38,912 nt of DNA from Bacteroidota bacterium (GTDB taxonomy: Bacteria > Bacteroidota > Bacteroidia > Chitinophagales > Chitinophagaceae): NCBI GenBank assembly GCA_947460175.1, contig CANHGW010000027.1:1-38912 (forward strand). Reading direction: 5' to 3'. Positions within the stretch are counted from its first letter, which is position 1, and each line of letters begins with the position of its first letter. Shown here one piece after another: positions 17,511 through 25,328 of the stretch. The notes beneath the pieces are model-generated. The model was not told the origin of the DNA. It was given only the letters and a program-made list of their open reading frames with translations, and searched no databases. Made by a program: the position numbers and the translations under genes.

Positions 17511-18005
17511 ATGGAATTATTATTACCTGGATTTGGTCTATTCTTTTGGACATTAATAGCCTTATTATTTGTAATTTTTTTACTGAAAAAATTTGCTTGG
17601 AAACCAATCCTTGAAGCATTGAATGAGCGTGAGAAAGGTATCGCAGATAGTATTTCTGCTGCTGAGCGTATCAAAGCTGAAATGGCCAATATGAAAAGCG
17701 AACACGACGTATTGTTAAATCAAGCTCGTGAAGAACGTACTCAATTGTTGAAAGAAGCAAAAGAAACGAAAGATAAAATTGTAAACGAAGCGAAAGAACA
17801 AGCGAAAGAAGAAGCAAACAAAATCATGATGGAAGCTCGTCAACAAATTGAATTTCAAAAAAATGCTGCTATTATTGATGTGAAAAATCAAATAGGCTCT
17901 TTGGTAATCGAAGTGTCTGAAAAAGTATTGAGAAAAGAATTGAGCAACAAAGCTGAACAAAACCAATACATCAATACACTTGCTAACGAAATTAAATTAA
18001 ACTAA
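17511..18005 (+). CDS. atpF: F0F1 ATP synthase subunit b
   Basis: Peripheral stalk subunit anchoring F1 to F0. It has the standard design: one N-terminal membrane helix (about residues 6-26, F-G-L-F-F-W-T-L-I-A-L-L-F-V-I-F). The loop K-F-A-W-K-P-I follows, and then a long charged coiled coil (about 35-135, rich in A-K-E and E-E-A repeats). The C-terminal part is the delta-binding region. Length 164 is normal. It is separated from atpH by only 4 nt. No second b/b' gene is present, as expected for non-photosynthetic bacteria. Confidence 0.96.
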   Translation: MELLLPGFGLFFWTLIALLFVIFLLKKFAWKPILEALNEREKGIADSISAAERIKAEMANMKSEHDVLLNQAREERTQLLKEAKETKDKIVNEAKEQAKEEANKIMMEARQQIEFQKNAAIIDVKNQIGSLVIEVSEKVLRKELSNKAEQNQYINTLANEIKLN

Positions 18006-18009
18006 CTAT

Positions 18010-18573
18010 ATGCAAAATCCAAGATTAGCAGCACGATATGCCAAGTCCTTGATGGACCTTGCTATTGAAAATGGCAAATTGGACGTATTGCATAGCGATA
18101 TGAAGTTGTTGGGCGATGTATGTGCTAACAGTCACGACTTTGTGGTAATGATGAAAAGCCCTATTGTAAAAGGAGATACGAAACTTTCGGTAGTAAATGC
18201 TATCTTGGAAGGTAAAGTGGATCCTATGACAACTGCATTTATTCAATTAATTGTCAATAAAGGCAGAGAATATTTTATTCCTGAAATTGCCAATGCATTT
18301 GTATCTGAATATAAAGCGTATAATAAAATCAATGATGTATTGTTGACAACCGCTGTAGAATTGGACGAAGCTGAAAAGAACAAGATACATGCTCAAATAG
18401 CAGCTCAATTCCAAGGAATGACCATCGATTTAACTACCAAAGTAGACGAATCCTTGATTGGTGGATTTGTGTTAGAAGCCAACAACAATGTATTTGATGC
18501 AAGTATCATCCGCGATTTGAAAGATATCAAAAAACAATTCCTGAAAAACGAATATATCCCAGATATAAGATAA
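18010..18573 (+). CDS. atpH: F0F1 ATP synthase subunit delta
   Basis: Delta (OSCP) caps the F1 head and binds the b stalk. The N-terminal six-helix domain begins R-L-A-A-R-Y-A-K-S-L-M-D-L-A. The C-terminal part has the conserved V-D-E-S-L-I-G-G-F-V-L-E followed by D-A-S-I-I-R-D-L-K-D-I-K-K-Q-F. Length 187 is typical. It starts 4 nt after atpF and precedes atpA by 46 nt, all on one transcript. Nothing unusual is visible. Confidence 0.95.
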   Translation: MQNPRLAARYAKSLMDLAIENGKLDVLHSDMKLLGDVCANSHDFVVMMKSPIVKGDTKLSVVNAILEGKVDPMTTAFIQLIVNKGREYFIPEIANAFVSEYKAYNKINDVLLTTAVELDEAEKNKIHAQIAAQFQGMTIDLTTKVDESLIGGFVLEANNNVFDASIIRDLKDIKKQFLKNEYIPDIR

Positions 18574-18619
18574 TTTTTATAGAACGAATTAATATAAATA
18601 AACTTTAAATAGAAAAAAT

Positions 18620-20200
18620 ATGGTAAGTATAAAACCAGACGAAATTTCGGCCATCCTACGCCAACAGCTAGGTAATTTCAATTCAAGCGCTGAATTGGAA
18701 GAGTCAGGAACAGTATTGCAAGTGGGTGATGGTATCGCTCGTGTGTACGGTTTGAATGGTGTAAGTTCGGGAGAACTTGTAGAATTTGAAAATGGCGTAC
18801 AAGCTATTGCCTTGAACCTTGAAGAAGACAATGTGGGTGTGGTATTGATGGGTGATGGTAAGGGTATCAAAGAAGGAAATAAAGTACGTCGTACAGGTCG
18901 TATCGCCTCTATCAAAGTAGGTGAAGGCATGGTAGGTCGTGTAATCAATACATTGGGTCAACCAATTGATGGTAAAGGTCCATTGACAGGTGATTTGTAC
19001 GAAATGCCATTGGAGCGTAAAGCACCAGGGGTTATCTTTCGTGAGCCTGTAAAAGAACCATTGCAAACGGGCTTGAAAGCGATCGATGCGATGATTCCAA
19101 TCGGACGTGGACAACGTGAGTTGGTAATCGGTGATCGCCAAACTGGTAAATCTGCAATCTGTATTGATACCATCATCAATCAAAAAGAATTTTACAAAGC
19201 AGGCAAGCCTGTATATTGTATCTATGTTGCAATCGGTCAGAAAGCATCTACCATTGCACAAGTAATGAAAACATTGACCGATAACGGAGCGATGGAATAC
19301 ACAATCATAGTAGCTGCATCGGCTGCTGATCCAGCTCCGTTGCAATTCTACGCACCATTTGCTGGTGCTGCTATCGGTGAGTTCTTCCGTGATACTGGCC
19401 GTCCGGCATTGATTGTATTTGACGATTTGAGTAAGCAAGCGGTAGCTTATCGTGAGGTATCATTGCTTCTACGTCGTCCGCCAGGACGTGAGGCTTATCC
19501 AGGTGACGTATTCTACTTACACAGTCGTTTACTAGAGCGTGCTGCCAAAGTAATTGCAAAGGATGAGATCGCTGCAAAAATGAATGACTTACCTGCTTCT
19601 ATCAAGCATTTGGTAAAAGGAGGAGGCTCATTAACAGCCTTACCTATTATCGAAACACAAGCAGGTGACGTATCGGCTTATATCCCTACCAATGTAATCT
19701 CTATCACTGACGGACAAATATTCTTAGAATCTAACTTGTTCAATGCGGGTATTCGCCCAGCGATCAACGTTGGTATCTCTGTAAGTCGTGTGGGTGGTAG
19801 TGCTCAAATCAAATCCATGAAAAAGGTAGCAGGTACCTTGAAATTGGATCAGGCACTTTACCGAGAAATGGAAGCCTTCTCAAAATTTGGTGGTGACTTG
19901 GATGCTGCTACTAAAAACATTTTGGATAAAGGCGCTCGTAATGTGGAAATATTGAAACAAGGACAATTCTCTCCTTACTCTGTAGAAAAGCAAGTAGCGA
20001 TGGTATACCTTGGAACCAATGGTTTATTGACTGGTGTACCAGTTAAAAACATGAAAGCCTTTGAAGAAGCGTTCTTGATAGCCTTGGAAAATAAAATGCC
20101 TGAGTTATTGGCTGAATTTAAAAAAGGAAATTTACCTGAAGATGGTATCAACAAAATGCTTGAATTGGTAAACAGTATGATTCCACAGTTTAGCAAATAG
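18620..20200 (+). CDS. atpA: F0F1 ATP synthase subunit alpha
   Basis: Non-catalytic nucleotide-binding subunit of the F1 hexamer. The beta-barrel domain covers about 1-95. The P-loop G-D-R-Q-T-G-K-S is at 171-178, F-D-D-L-S-K-Q provides the Walker B region, and the [10 protein letters not shown] block carries the arginine finger. The C-terminal helical domain includes L-K-Q-G-Q-F-S-P. Length 526 is standard. It is the last gene of this cluster: a strong terminator follows 20 nt downstream. The gamma subunit gene (atpG), which usually comes next, is absent, as are atpD and atpC. Confidence 0.98.
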   Translation: MVSIKPDEISAILRQQLGNFNSSAELEESGTVLQVGDGIARVYGLNGVSSGELVEFENGVQAIALNLEEDNVGVVLMGDGKGIKEGNKVRRTGRIASIKVGEGMVGRVINTLGQPIDGKGPLTGDLYEMPLERKAPGVIFREPVKEPLQTGLKAIDAMIPIGRGQRELVIGDRQTGKSAICIDTIINQKEFYKAGKPVYCIYVAIGQKASTIAQVMKTLTDNGAMEYTIIVAASAADPAPLQFYAPFAGAAIGEFFRDTGRPALIVFDDLSKQAVAYREVSLLLRRPPGREAYPGDVFYLHSRLLERAAKVIAKDEIAAKMNDLPASIKHLVKGGGSLTALPIIETQAGDVSAYIPTNVISITDGQIFLESNLFNAGIRPAINVGISVSRVGGSAQIKSMKKVAGTLKLDQALYREMEAFSKFGGDLDAATKNILDKGARNVEILKQGQFSPYSVEKQVAMVYLGTNGLLTGVPVKNMKAFEEAFLIALENKMPELLAEFKKGNLPEDGINKMLELVNSMIPQFSK

Positions 20201-20220
20201 ACACAATTAAATACTATTTA

Positions 20221-20252
20221 AAATCCTACTTCGTACGAAGTAGGATTTTTTT
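20221..20252 (+). terminator. Intrinsic terminator of the atp operon
   Basis: A perfect 28-bp palindrome (20221-20248) can fold into a 12- to 13-bp stem. It is followed by a run of T to 20252. It closes the atpBEFHA transcript 20 nt after the atpA stop. Confidence 0.9.
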
Positions 20253-20403
20253 ATACTTTTTGAAATACAATTTTTTTTCGTAAACTTTGTATTATTAAAA
20301 GTTGAGGTAGAATAATGTGCTTTAATATCAACTTAATAAGTTTTATGTAAGAATGCAAGCTAAAATTAAACATTTCGTTCAGTGTGCCTCAGTGTCCTCG
20401 AAG

Positions 20404-20535
20404 CGAGAGACAATGCGGACACAGAAAGATGGAAATCAACAAGTGAATTTGAATGCCTTATCGAGAGGCTTATACATACTGAATATTGATCGAAAAAATC
20501 AACCCTACTTTCAAGCGAAAGTGATGAAGGAATAG
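20404..20535 (+). pseudogene. Relic of a T9SS C-terminal sorting domain
   Basis: An open frame (ATG available at 20353) ends with V-N-L-N-A-L-S-R-G-L-Y-I-L-N-I, then Q-A-K-V-M-K-E. This is the last two strands of a type A T9SS sorting domain, which normally closes a protein of several hundred residues. Nothing upstream of about 20404 looks like the rest of such a protein, and that part overlaps repeat-like sequence (cagtgtgcctcagtgtcc). No signal peptide is present. I read it as the tail of a lost gene, though a spurious short frame is possible. Confidence 0.4.
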
Positions 20536-20576
20536 GATATGATTTATATCATTCATATTATTTCTTTTAGATTGTT

Positions 20577-20584
20577 TAACTTTG
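20577..20584 (+). promoter_or_regulatory. -7 promoter box for the secreted protein at 20622
   Basis: TAACTTTG is a full TAnnTTTG match. The codon 6-7 nt downstream, where neighbouring genes have their start codon, reads ATT/TTA here. Confidence 0.5.
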
Positions 20585-20621
20585 CTATACATTAAAAAAA
20601 CTACTCTTAATCACCTGCCTT

Positions 20622-21185
20622 TTGATTGCAGGAAGTGTAATGACGCAAGCACAACGTATTAAAAAATTGTCGGGTGATGCGAAAGAATTAGCAAGTGAAA
20701 CTAAACTCAATGTAGTATTTACATACAATGGCATGAGTGTAGGAAAATTTGATAATGAAACTGAATACATCAAAACCAAAAAAGAAGAATACAACAAGAA
20801 AGAAGCTGGCCGTGGCGACAAATGGGAAGCATCATGGGTAGGCGATCGTAAAGGTCGATTTGAACCACAGTTTACTGAGTTGTTTGAAAAAACATCTCCA
20901 TTTGCAATCGGCAATTATGCAGATGCAAAATATACCATGCTGGTAAATACAACTCGTACCGAGCCAGGATACAATATCTATATCAGCCGTAAAAATGCTG
21001 AAGTAGATCTTGAAGTTGAAATTATTGAAACTGCTAGCAAACGAAGTGTAGTAAAATATACTGTGAAGAATGCACCTGGTCGCACGTTTGGTGGTTACGA
21101 TTACGATTCGGGCACTCGCTTGGAAGAAGCCTATGCTACTGCTGGTAAACACTTTGGCAAGGAACTGAAAGCAGATGTGAAATAA
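20622..21185 (+). CDS. Secreted protein of unknown function with a damaged start
   Basis: No named family is recognised. The frame is open upstream of the first possible start (TTG 20622). If read from 20592 it would give L-K-K-L-L-L-I-T-C-L-L-I-A-G-S-V-M-T-Q-A-Q, an ideal signal peptide. No ATG, GTG or TTG stands at its beginning: the codon is TTA, with an ATT one base earlier in another frame before seven A. Either an unusual start is used, or one A too many has shifted the start out of frame, or the gene is decaying. The mature part (about 165 residues) is rich in charged residues. It contains Y-N-G-M-S-V-G-K-F and a C-terminal R-T-F-G-G-Y-D-Y-D-S-G-T-R-L-E-E-A-Y. It is followed by its own terminator. 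Confidence 0.65.
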   Translation: MIAGSVMTQAQRIKKLSGDAKELASETKLNVVFTYNGMSVGKFDNETEYIKTKKEEYNKKEAGRGDKWEASWVGDRKGRFEPQFTELFEKTSPFAIGNYADAKYTMLVNTTRTEPGYNIYISRKNAEVDLEVEIIETASKRSVVKYTVKNAPGRTFGGYDYDSGTRLEEAYATAGKHFGKELKADVK

Positions 21186-21208
21186 TTTATTTAAAAAATA
21201 AACAATGT

Positions 21209-21234
21209 AAACCACGCTACGCGTGGTTTTTTTT
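21209..21234 (+). terminator. Intrinsic terminator after the secreted protein gene
   Basis: Arms aaccacgc and gcgtggtt surround a 3-nt loop and are followed by eight T (21227-21234). The stem sequence is nearly the same as the terminator after tRNA-Lys at 36627. Confidence 0.9.
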
Positions 21235-21249
21235 ATCAATTTTTCATCT

Positions 21250-21257
21250 TAGTTTTG
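21250..21257 (+). promoter_or_regulatory. -7 promoter box for the nuclease fusion gene
   Basis: TAGTTTTG matches TAnnTTTG and ends 7 nt before the ATG at 21265, implying a leader of only a few nucleotides. It lies right after the preceding terminator. Confidence 0.6.
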
Positions 21258-21264
21258 GAAGCCT

Positions 21265-22629
21265 ATGTTTGCCATCGTCGATATCGAAACTTGTGGTCCT
21301 AAATTTGCTTATCAAAAGGGACGTATCATCGATATCTGTATTTTGGTTCATGATGGCATTCAAGTCGTTGATAAATTTTCAACACTCATCAATCCTGATT
21401 GTCATATTGGAAGTTTTTATACCAGCTTATCAGGTATTACAAATGAGATGGTAAAGGATGCACCTAAGTTTCACGAAGTGGCCAAAGACATTTTAAATTT
21501 TACCGAAGGGAAATTATTTGTCGCACATAATTCGGCCTTTGATTATAATTTTATCAAAGACGAATTTTCATCCTTAGGGTTTAGATTCAAACGTGATACA
21601 CTCTGTACAGTAAAGTTGAGTCGAAAATTAATGCCTGGAAAAAAATCCTATAGTTTGGGCAATCTGTGTGAATCCTTAGGAATAGTCATTCATGATAGAC
21701 ATCGAGCTGAAGGTGATGCTGTAGCAACTGCAAAATTACTAGATCTGTTGCTGATGCTTAAAACCCAAAATCCAACATATAAAACCAAGAGTGTATCTCA
21801 AATAATGACTACACGCTTAGACAATATTAAAAAATATATTCTCGACAAGCTTCCTTCTAGTTGTGGTGTGTATTATTTTTTAAATAAACAGCAACAAATT
21901 ATTTATATCGGTAAAAGCGTTGATATGTATGCACGTGCTATTAGCCATTTTAATTCGGATTTGAAGAAAAGCAAATCCATGTTGAATGATTTATACAATG
22001 TCGATTTTGTAGAAACTGGAAGCGAATTGATATCGCTTTTGCTCGAAAGTGAGGAAATCAAAAAACATAAACCTCAATACAATACTGCTCGCAAAAAGGA
22101 TGTGTTTACGCATTGCATAGATCTTACTCAACGTGAAGGTGTATTGTCATTTAAAATAGTTCCCTTTGATGAATCAGAATATGCATTTCTATCATTCACC
22201 TCATATTCGTCTGCACGTGAAAAACTAGAAAATTGGATTGATGAAAAAAATCTTTGTTTACAATATTGTGGCCTCACTGAGGAAGGCAGTGTATGCTTCA
22301 ATCATCAAATAAAAAAATGCTATGGTATATGTGCCGGGCAAGAAAACATTGAAGACTATAATGATCGTGTAAAACAACTCATATCAATGTTCTCCTATGA
22401 TTATCCCAATTTTATGATTATAGATAGAGGTAGAACCGGTGAAGAAAAATCAATTGTATTGATTCGGAATCATCGATATGTTGGCTATGGCTATATAGAT
22501 GAGTCGTCACAAATCATGAGTATAGATGATGTAGATGAATACCTTGTATCGAAAACGTCTTATCCAGATGCGGATGATATTGTCAAAAGTTGGGTTCGAT
22601 TGAAACGTAGAGAGATTGTAAAGTTTTAG
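21265..22629 (+). CDS. DEDDh exonuclease fused to a UvrC-like GIY-YIG nuclease domain
   Basis: Residues 1-165 form a DnaQ-like 3'-5' exonuclease with a complete DEDDh set: Asp6 and Glu8 (D-I-E-T), Asp93 (A-F-D-Y-N-F), His146 and Asp151 (H-R-A-E-G-D-A). Residues about 198-280 form a GIY-YIG endonuclease: G-V-Y (201-203), Y-I-G (214-216), Arg224, and Glu261 in L-L-E-S-E-E-I-K-K-H-K-P-Q-Y-N, very like UvrC. Further on, C-G-L...C-F-N-H-Q-I-K-K-C-Y-G-I-C-A-G matches the Cys cluster of the UvrC N-terminal half. The UvrC RNase H-like half and HhH domains are missing. It should be a two-activity DNA repair nuclease; such fusions are known in several phyla (often annotated as exonuclease or Cho-like). 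The substrate is unknown. Confidence 0.88.
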   Translation: MFAIVDIETCGPKFAYQKGRIIDICILVHDGIQVVDKFSTLINPDCHIGSFYTSLSGITNEMVKDAPKFHEVAKDILNFTEGKLFVAHNSAFDYNFIKDEFSSLGFRFKRDTLCTVKLSRKLMPGKKSYSLGNLCESLGIVIHDRHRAEGDAVATAKLLDLLLMLKTQNPTYKTKSVSQIMTTRLDNIKKYILDKLPSSCGVYYFLNKQQQIIYIGKSVDMYARAISHFNSDLKKSKSMLNDLYNVDFVETGSELISLLLESEEIKKHKPQYNTARKKDVFTHCIDLTQREGVLSFKIVPFDESEYAFLSFTSYSSAREKLENWIDEKNLCLQYCGLTEEGSVCFNHQIKKCYGICAGQENIEDYNDRVKQLISMFSYDYPNFMIIDRGRTGEEKSIVLIRNHRYVGYGYIDESSQIMSIDDVDEYLVSKTSYPDADDIVKSWVRLKRREIVKF

Positions 22630-22815
22630 CCACAGATTACCCTGATAAACACAGATGGATAGATACAATAAAAATGCAAGCCACAGATTACACAGATATC
22701 ACAGATGAATAGCTACAATGGAAATGCAAGCTACAGTTTCGCAGATATCACAGATGAATAGATACATTAGAAATGCAAGCTACAGATTACACAGATATCA
22801 CAGATGGTCACATTC
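22628..22815. repeat. Four tandem 49-51 bp repeat units containing CCACAGATTACACAGAT
   Basis: Units start at about 22628, 22679, 22729 and 22778. Each has the core ccacagattacacagatatc, acagatg, then a spacer of the type aatagatacaat and aaatgcaagc; the last unit is cut short. The array starts within the nuclease stop codon and fills most of the 279-bp gap before the serine hydrolase gene. No coding potential or CRISPR-type unique spacers are seen. Confidence 0.85.
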
Positions 22816-22908
22816 TATGATATCCAATTTTGCATTTGCAGACTTCGAACTACTGATGAAAATAGAATTATATAAATATACTATCAGTCTACTTTAGAAC
22901 TTTTATAA

Positions 22909-24234
22909 TTACTCACGATTAAATACTAAATCCATTCCACCTTGATTTAATTTGAAACTACGGATACCTCCATCATTCTCTTTTATAAATGTAATTTCAA
23001 TTTTGGCAGCTTCAAATTTATAATTCAATTCACTCACTTTATCCAATGGAAACGCACTTTGACCAGTCGCTTGTGCTGTTAATATTCCACCATCTTCTTT
23101 AATAGTAATTTTCATGCCTATTTTATCATTGTTATAAACACCATCAAAACCCTTAGCATTGTCAATGCTTATTTTTTTAGTTTCAAATGAAGGAATTGAA
23201 TATGGCTTGTTGTAATATGCACTCAACATAGCAATTGCAATATCATTGAGTGGATAATTATACCCATTGCCTAAAATACAGAAAGCCACTTTATTATCTT
23301 GATTATAGGCAAGCATAGATTCAAATCCATCAATACCACCTGTATGACCATAAAACCAATTTTTACCAAATGGCAATCGAATCATTCCTAAGCCATAGCC
23401 ATCTTTCAAGTCCATCATGTTGGCAAGTGAAGTTTGGGAAATTAATTTCCCATCAAACAAAGCTTCTATAAACATGCTTAAATCGCGTGTGTTGGATACA
23501 ATGTTTCCCGCACCTCTTGGTATACTCATGTCAGTTTCATCGGATGTTACCCAACTATTATTTTCAAATGAATAGGAATGAGCTTCATTTTTTTCAGTAT
23601 TTATCTTACCTCCTACATAAGTATCACCTAAGTTAGCTTTCGCACAGATTCGCTTACGTAATTCTTCGGCATATGCTTTTTTTGTAATTTTTTCAATGAT
23701 AAATGTAAGTAACACGTAGTTGGTATTACTGTAACTATGCAGTGCATTAGGTTCAAATTCGGTTTTACCTTTTTCAAATAATGCAATTAACTCTTGCTCA
23801 CTTTTTGCTTTGGTATGATAGGTCATGTAATCTTCTTCCGAAGTAAAATTTTGCAATCCTGTTCTATGAGATAATAATTGTTCAATTGTAATCTTTGATG
23901 CATTCGGTATGGTTGGAAAAAATTTATCCAATTTAGTTTCCAATGATAATTTCTTTTCTTCTATCAATTGCAATATCATCACTGCGGTAAACATTTTACT
24001 GATGGAGCCTATTCGATATTGCGTATATACATTTGCTTGTTGTTTTTTCTCTACATCATTATATCCTATCGTTTTTTGATAAATGATAGTCCCTTTTTCT
24101 GACAAGGATACACTCACCATCGCCTTCTGATAACGATCCAACTGCATAAATAGGCTATCGAGTTTTTTAGTATTCAATTGAGCCATCAGAAAATGTGAAC
24201 TACATACTGCTAAAAGGAAGAATGCTTTTTTCAT
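22909..24234 (-). CDS. Secreted serine hydrolase of the beta-lactamase/penicillin-binding protein fold
   Basis: A signal peptide (about 1-18) precedes a class C beta-lactamase-like domain. Active-site motifs: Ser77-x-x-Lys80 in G-S-I-S-K-M-F, Tyr168-Ser-Asn170 in H-S-Y-S-N-T-N-Y, and His297-Thr-Gly-Gly in Y-G-H-T-G-G. Residues about 350-441 form a small extra beta domain common in such enzymes. Members include esterases, D-aminopeptidases and D,D-peptidases; true beta-lactamase activity is unlikely to be the main role. The gene is a single unit, divergent from the DUF4349 lipoprotein gene. The 176-bp divergent gap presumably holds both promoters. Confidence 0.9.
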   Translation of the reverse strand: MKKAFFLLAVCSSHFLMAQLNTKKLDSLFMQLDRYQKAMVSVSLSEKGTIIYQKTIGYNDVEKKQQANVYTQYRIGSISKMFTAVMILQLIEEKKLSLETKLDKFFPTIPNASKITIEQLLSHRTGLQNFTSEEDYMTYHTKAKSEQELIALFEKGKTEFEPNALHSYSNTNYVLLTFIIEKITKKAYAEELRKRICAKANLGDTYVGGKINTEKNEAHSYSFENNSWVTSDETDMSIPRGAGNIVSNTRDLSMFIEALFDGKLISQTSLANMMDLKDGYGLGMIRLPFGKNWFYGHTGGIDGFESMLAYNQDNKVAFCILGNGYNYPLNDIAIAMLSAYYNKPYSIPSFETKKISIDNAKGFDGVYNNDKIGMKITIKEDGGILTAQATGQSAFPLDKVSELNYKFEAAKIEITFIKENDGGIRSFKLNQGGMDLVFNRE

Positions 24235-24410
24235 GAATTATTTTTTTATAAAAGTATCTAAATAAATTACAAATAGCGCTCCTTTTATACAAGTGGTTAA
24301 TTCAATATTTCGACGGATTTGAACTTAGTTAAACGATTTCCATTTTCTTTAACATTCTTGATTGGTTACTTAATTGCTAAAATTGGGATTAATAGAAAAC
24401 TCTCCACAAA

Positions 24411-25262
24411 ATGAAATCTCAAACAAAAATTTTTCTTGCTCTTATGAGCATGTCCGCCTGTTGGGTATCCTGCAGCAACTCTGGTAAATTTGAATCGAAT
24501 GCGTTAGCTTCTGTAACCGAATCTGCATCACTGCCCGATACAGCCATGGAAGCAGACCGTGTTATTATTAAAACTGCCGAAATATCCATGGATGTCAACA
24601 ATGTTGAAAAAAGTATTCAAGACTTTCAGCAGATGCTGCAAACTGTCAATGGGCATGTATATCATTACGAAATCAAGAACGATAAACAATATCAAACTGA
24701 GGTGCAACAAAGCTTTGATTCAAATATGGTTATTAATCAGGTTTACCCTACGGGCTATTTAAAAGTGAAAGTACCTGTTGCATTTGCAGATTCGTTTATC
24801 AGCAATGTAATTAACATGAATGGGAAAATTTCAGATTTTATGTTTGACGAAAATGATGTGACAGAAGATATTACAGAGAAAAAAGAGTTGATGATTGCTG
24901 ATGTGCAAGCAAGGGGCAAAGGCAATAAACCAACTAATGTTGAAGAAAGATATTATGATAAAGAAACCAAGGAATCGTATATAAAACGTAAAGCCGAATT
25001 TTCGAAAGTAAACTTTAAAACAAAAAATTTATGGTTTGATATTCGATTAAAAGGCACTTCCTATATCGATAAACAATTTGTTGCTTCTTCAAAATCTTAT
25101 AGAACACCATTTTATATCAGGGCTATACAATCGTTGGACAATGGCTGGTATGCATTTTCACTTTTTATAAGTGGTGTGTTACAATTATGGCCTTTTCTTT
25201 TCTTAGCTGCCCTCATTTTTTTAACTATCAAAAAGAAATGGCATAAGCTTATTTTTAAATAA
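24411..25262 (+). CDS. DUF4349 domain lipoprotein
   Basis: The N-terminus is a lipoprotein signal with Cys at about residue 21 (A-C-W-V-S-C-S). Residues about 45-260 match the DUF4349 layout: K-T-A-E-I-S-M-D-V, a mid-region with helical heptads, then Y-L-K-V-K-V-P, and a C-terminal hydrophobic helix (about 248-272) ending in a basic tail. So the protein would be held at both ends, by lipid and by a membrane helix. Function of the family is unknown. A plausible promoter is TTG (24358-24360), 17 nt, TAAAATTG (24378-24385), one mismatch from consensus. gpsA follows within 66 nt. Confidence 0.85.
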   Translation: MKSQTKIFLALMSMSACWVSCSNSGKFESNALASVTESASLPDTAMEADRVIIKTAEISMDVNNVEKSIQDFQQMLQTVNGHVYHYEIKNDKQYQTEVQQSFDSNMVINQVYPTGYLKVKVPVAFADSFISNVINMNGKISDFMFDENDVTEDITEKKELMIADVQARGKGNKPTNVEERYYDKETKESYIKRKAEFSKVNFKTKNLWFDIRLKGTSYIDKQFVASSKSYRTPFYIRAIQSLDNGWYAFSLFISGVLQLWPFLFLAALIFLTIKKKWHKLIFK

Positions 25263-25328
25263 GCAATAAAAAACATTTCTTAAACCTTTTCGCTATTGTA
25301 TATTAGAGTCCTAGATTATACAAACGCA

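Noticed and set aside
17398-17689. Minus-strand open frames in the atpE-atpF gap and atpF
   Set aside because: They are antisense to atpF and to repeat sequence, with no recognisable domain or start context.
20353-20403. Start of an intact small gene at 20353
   Set aside because: The first 17 or so codons are repeat-like, with no signal peptide or promoter; only the C-terminal part resembles a known domain, so I treat it as a relic.
22909-24234. Beta-lactamase resistance gene
   Set aside because: The fold and S-x-x-K/Y-S-N/H-T-G motifs are shared by many esterases and peptidases; nothing specific to an antibiotic-resistance class C enzyme is seen.
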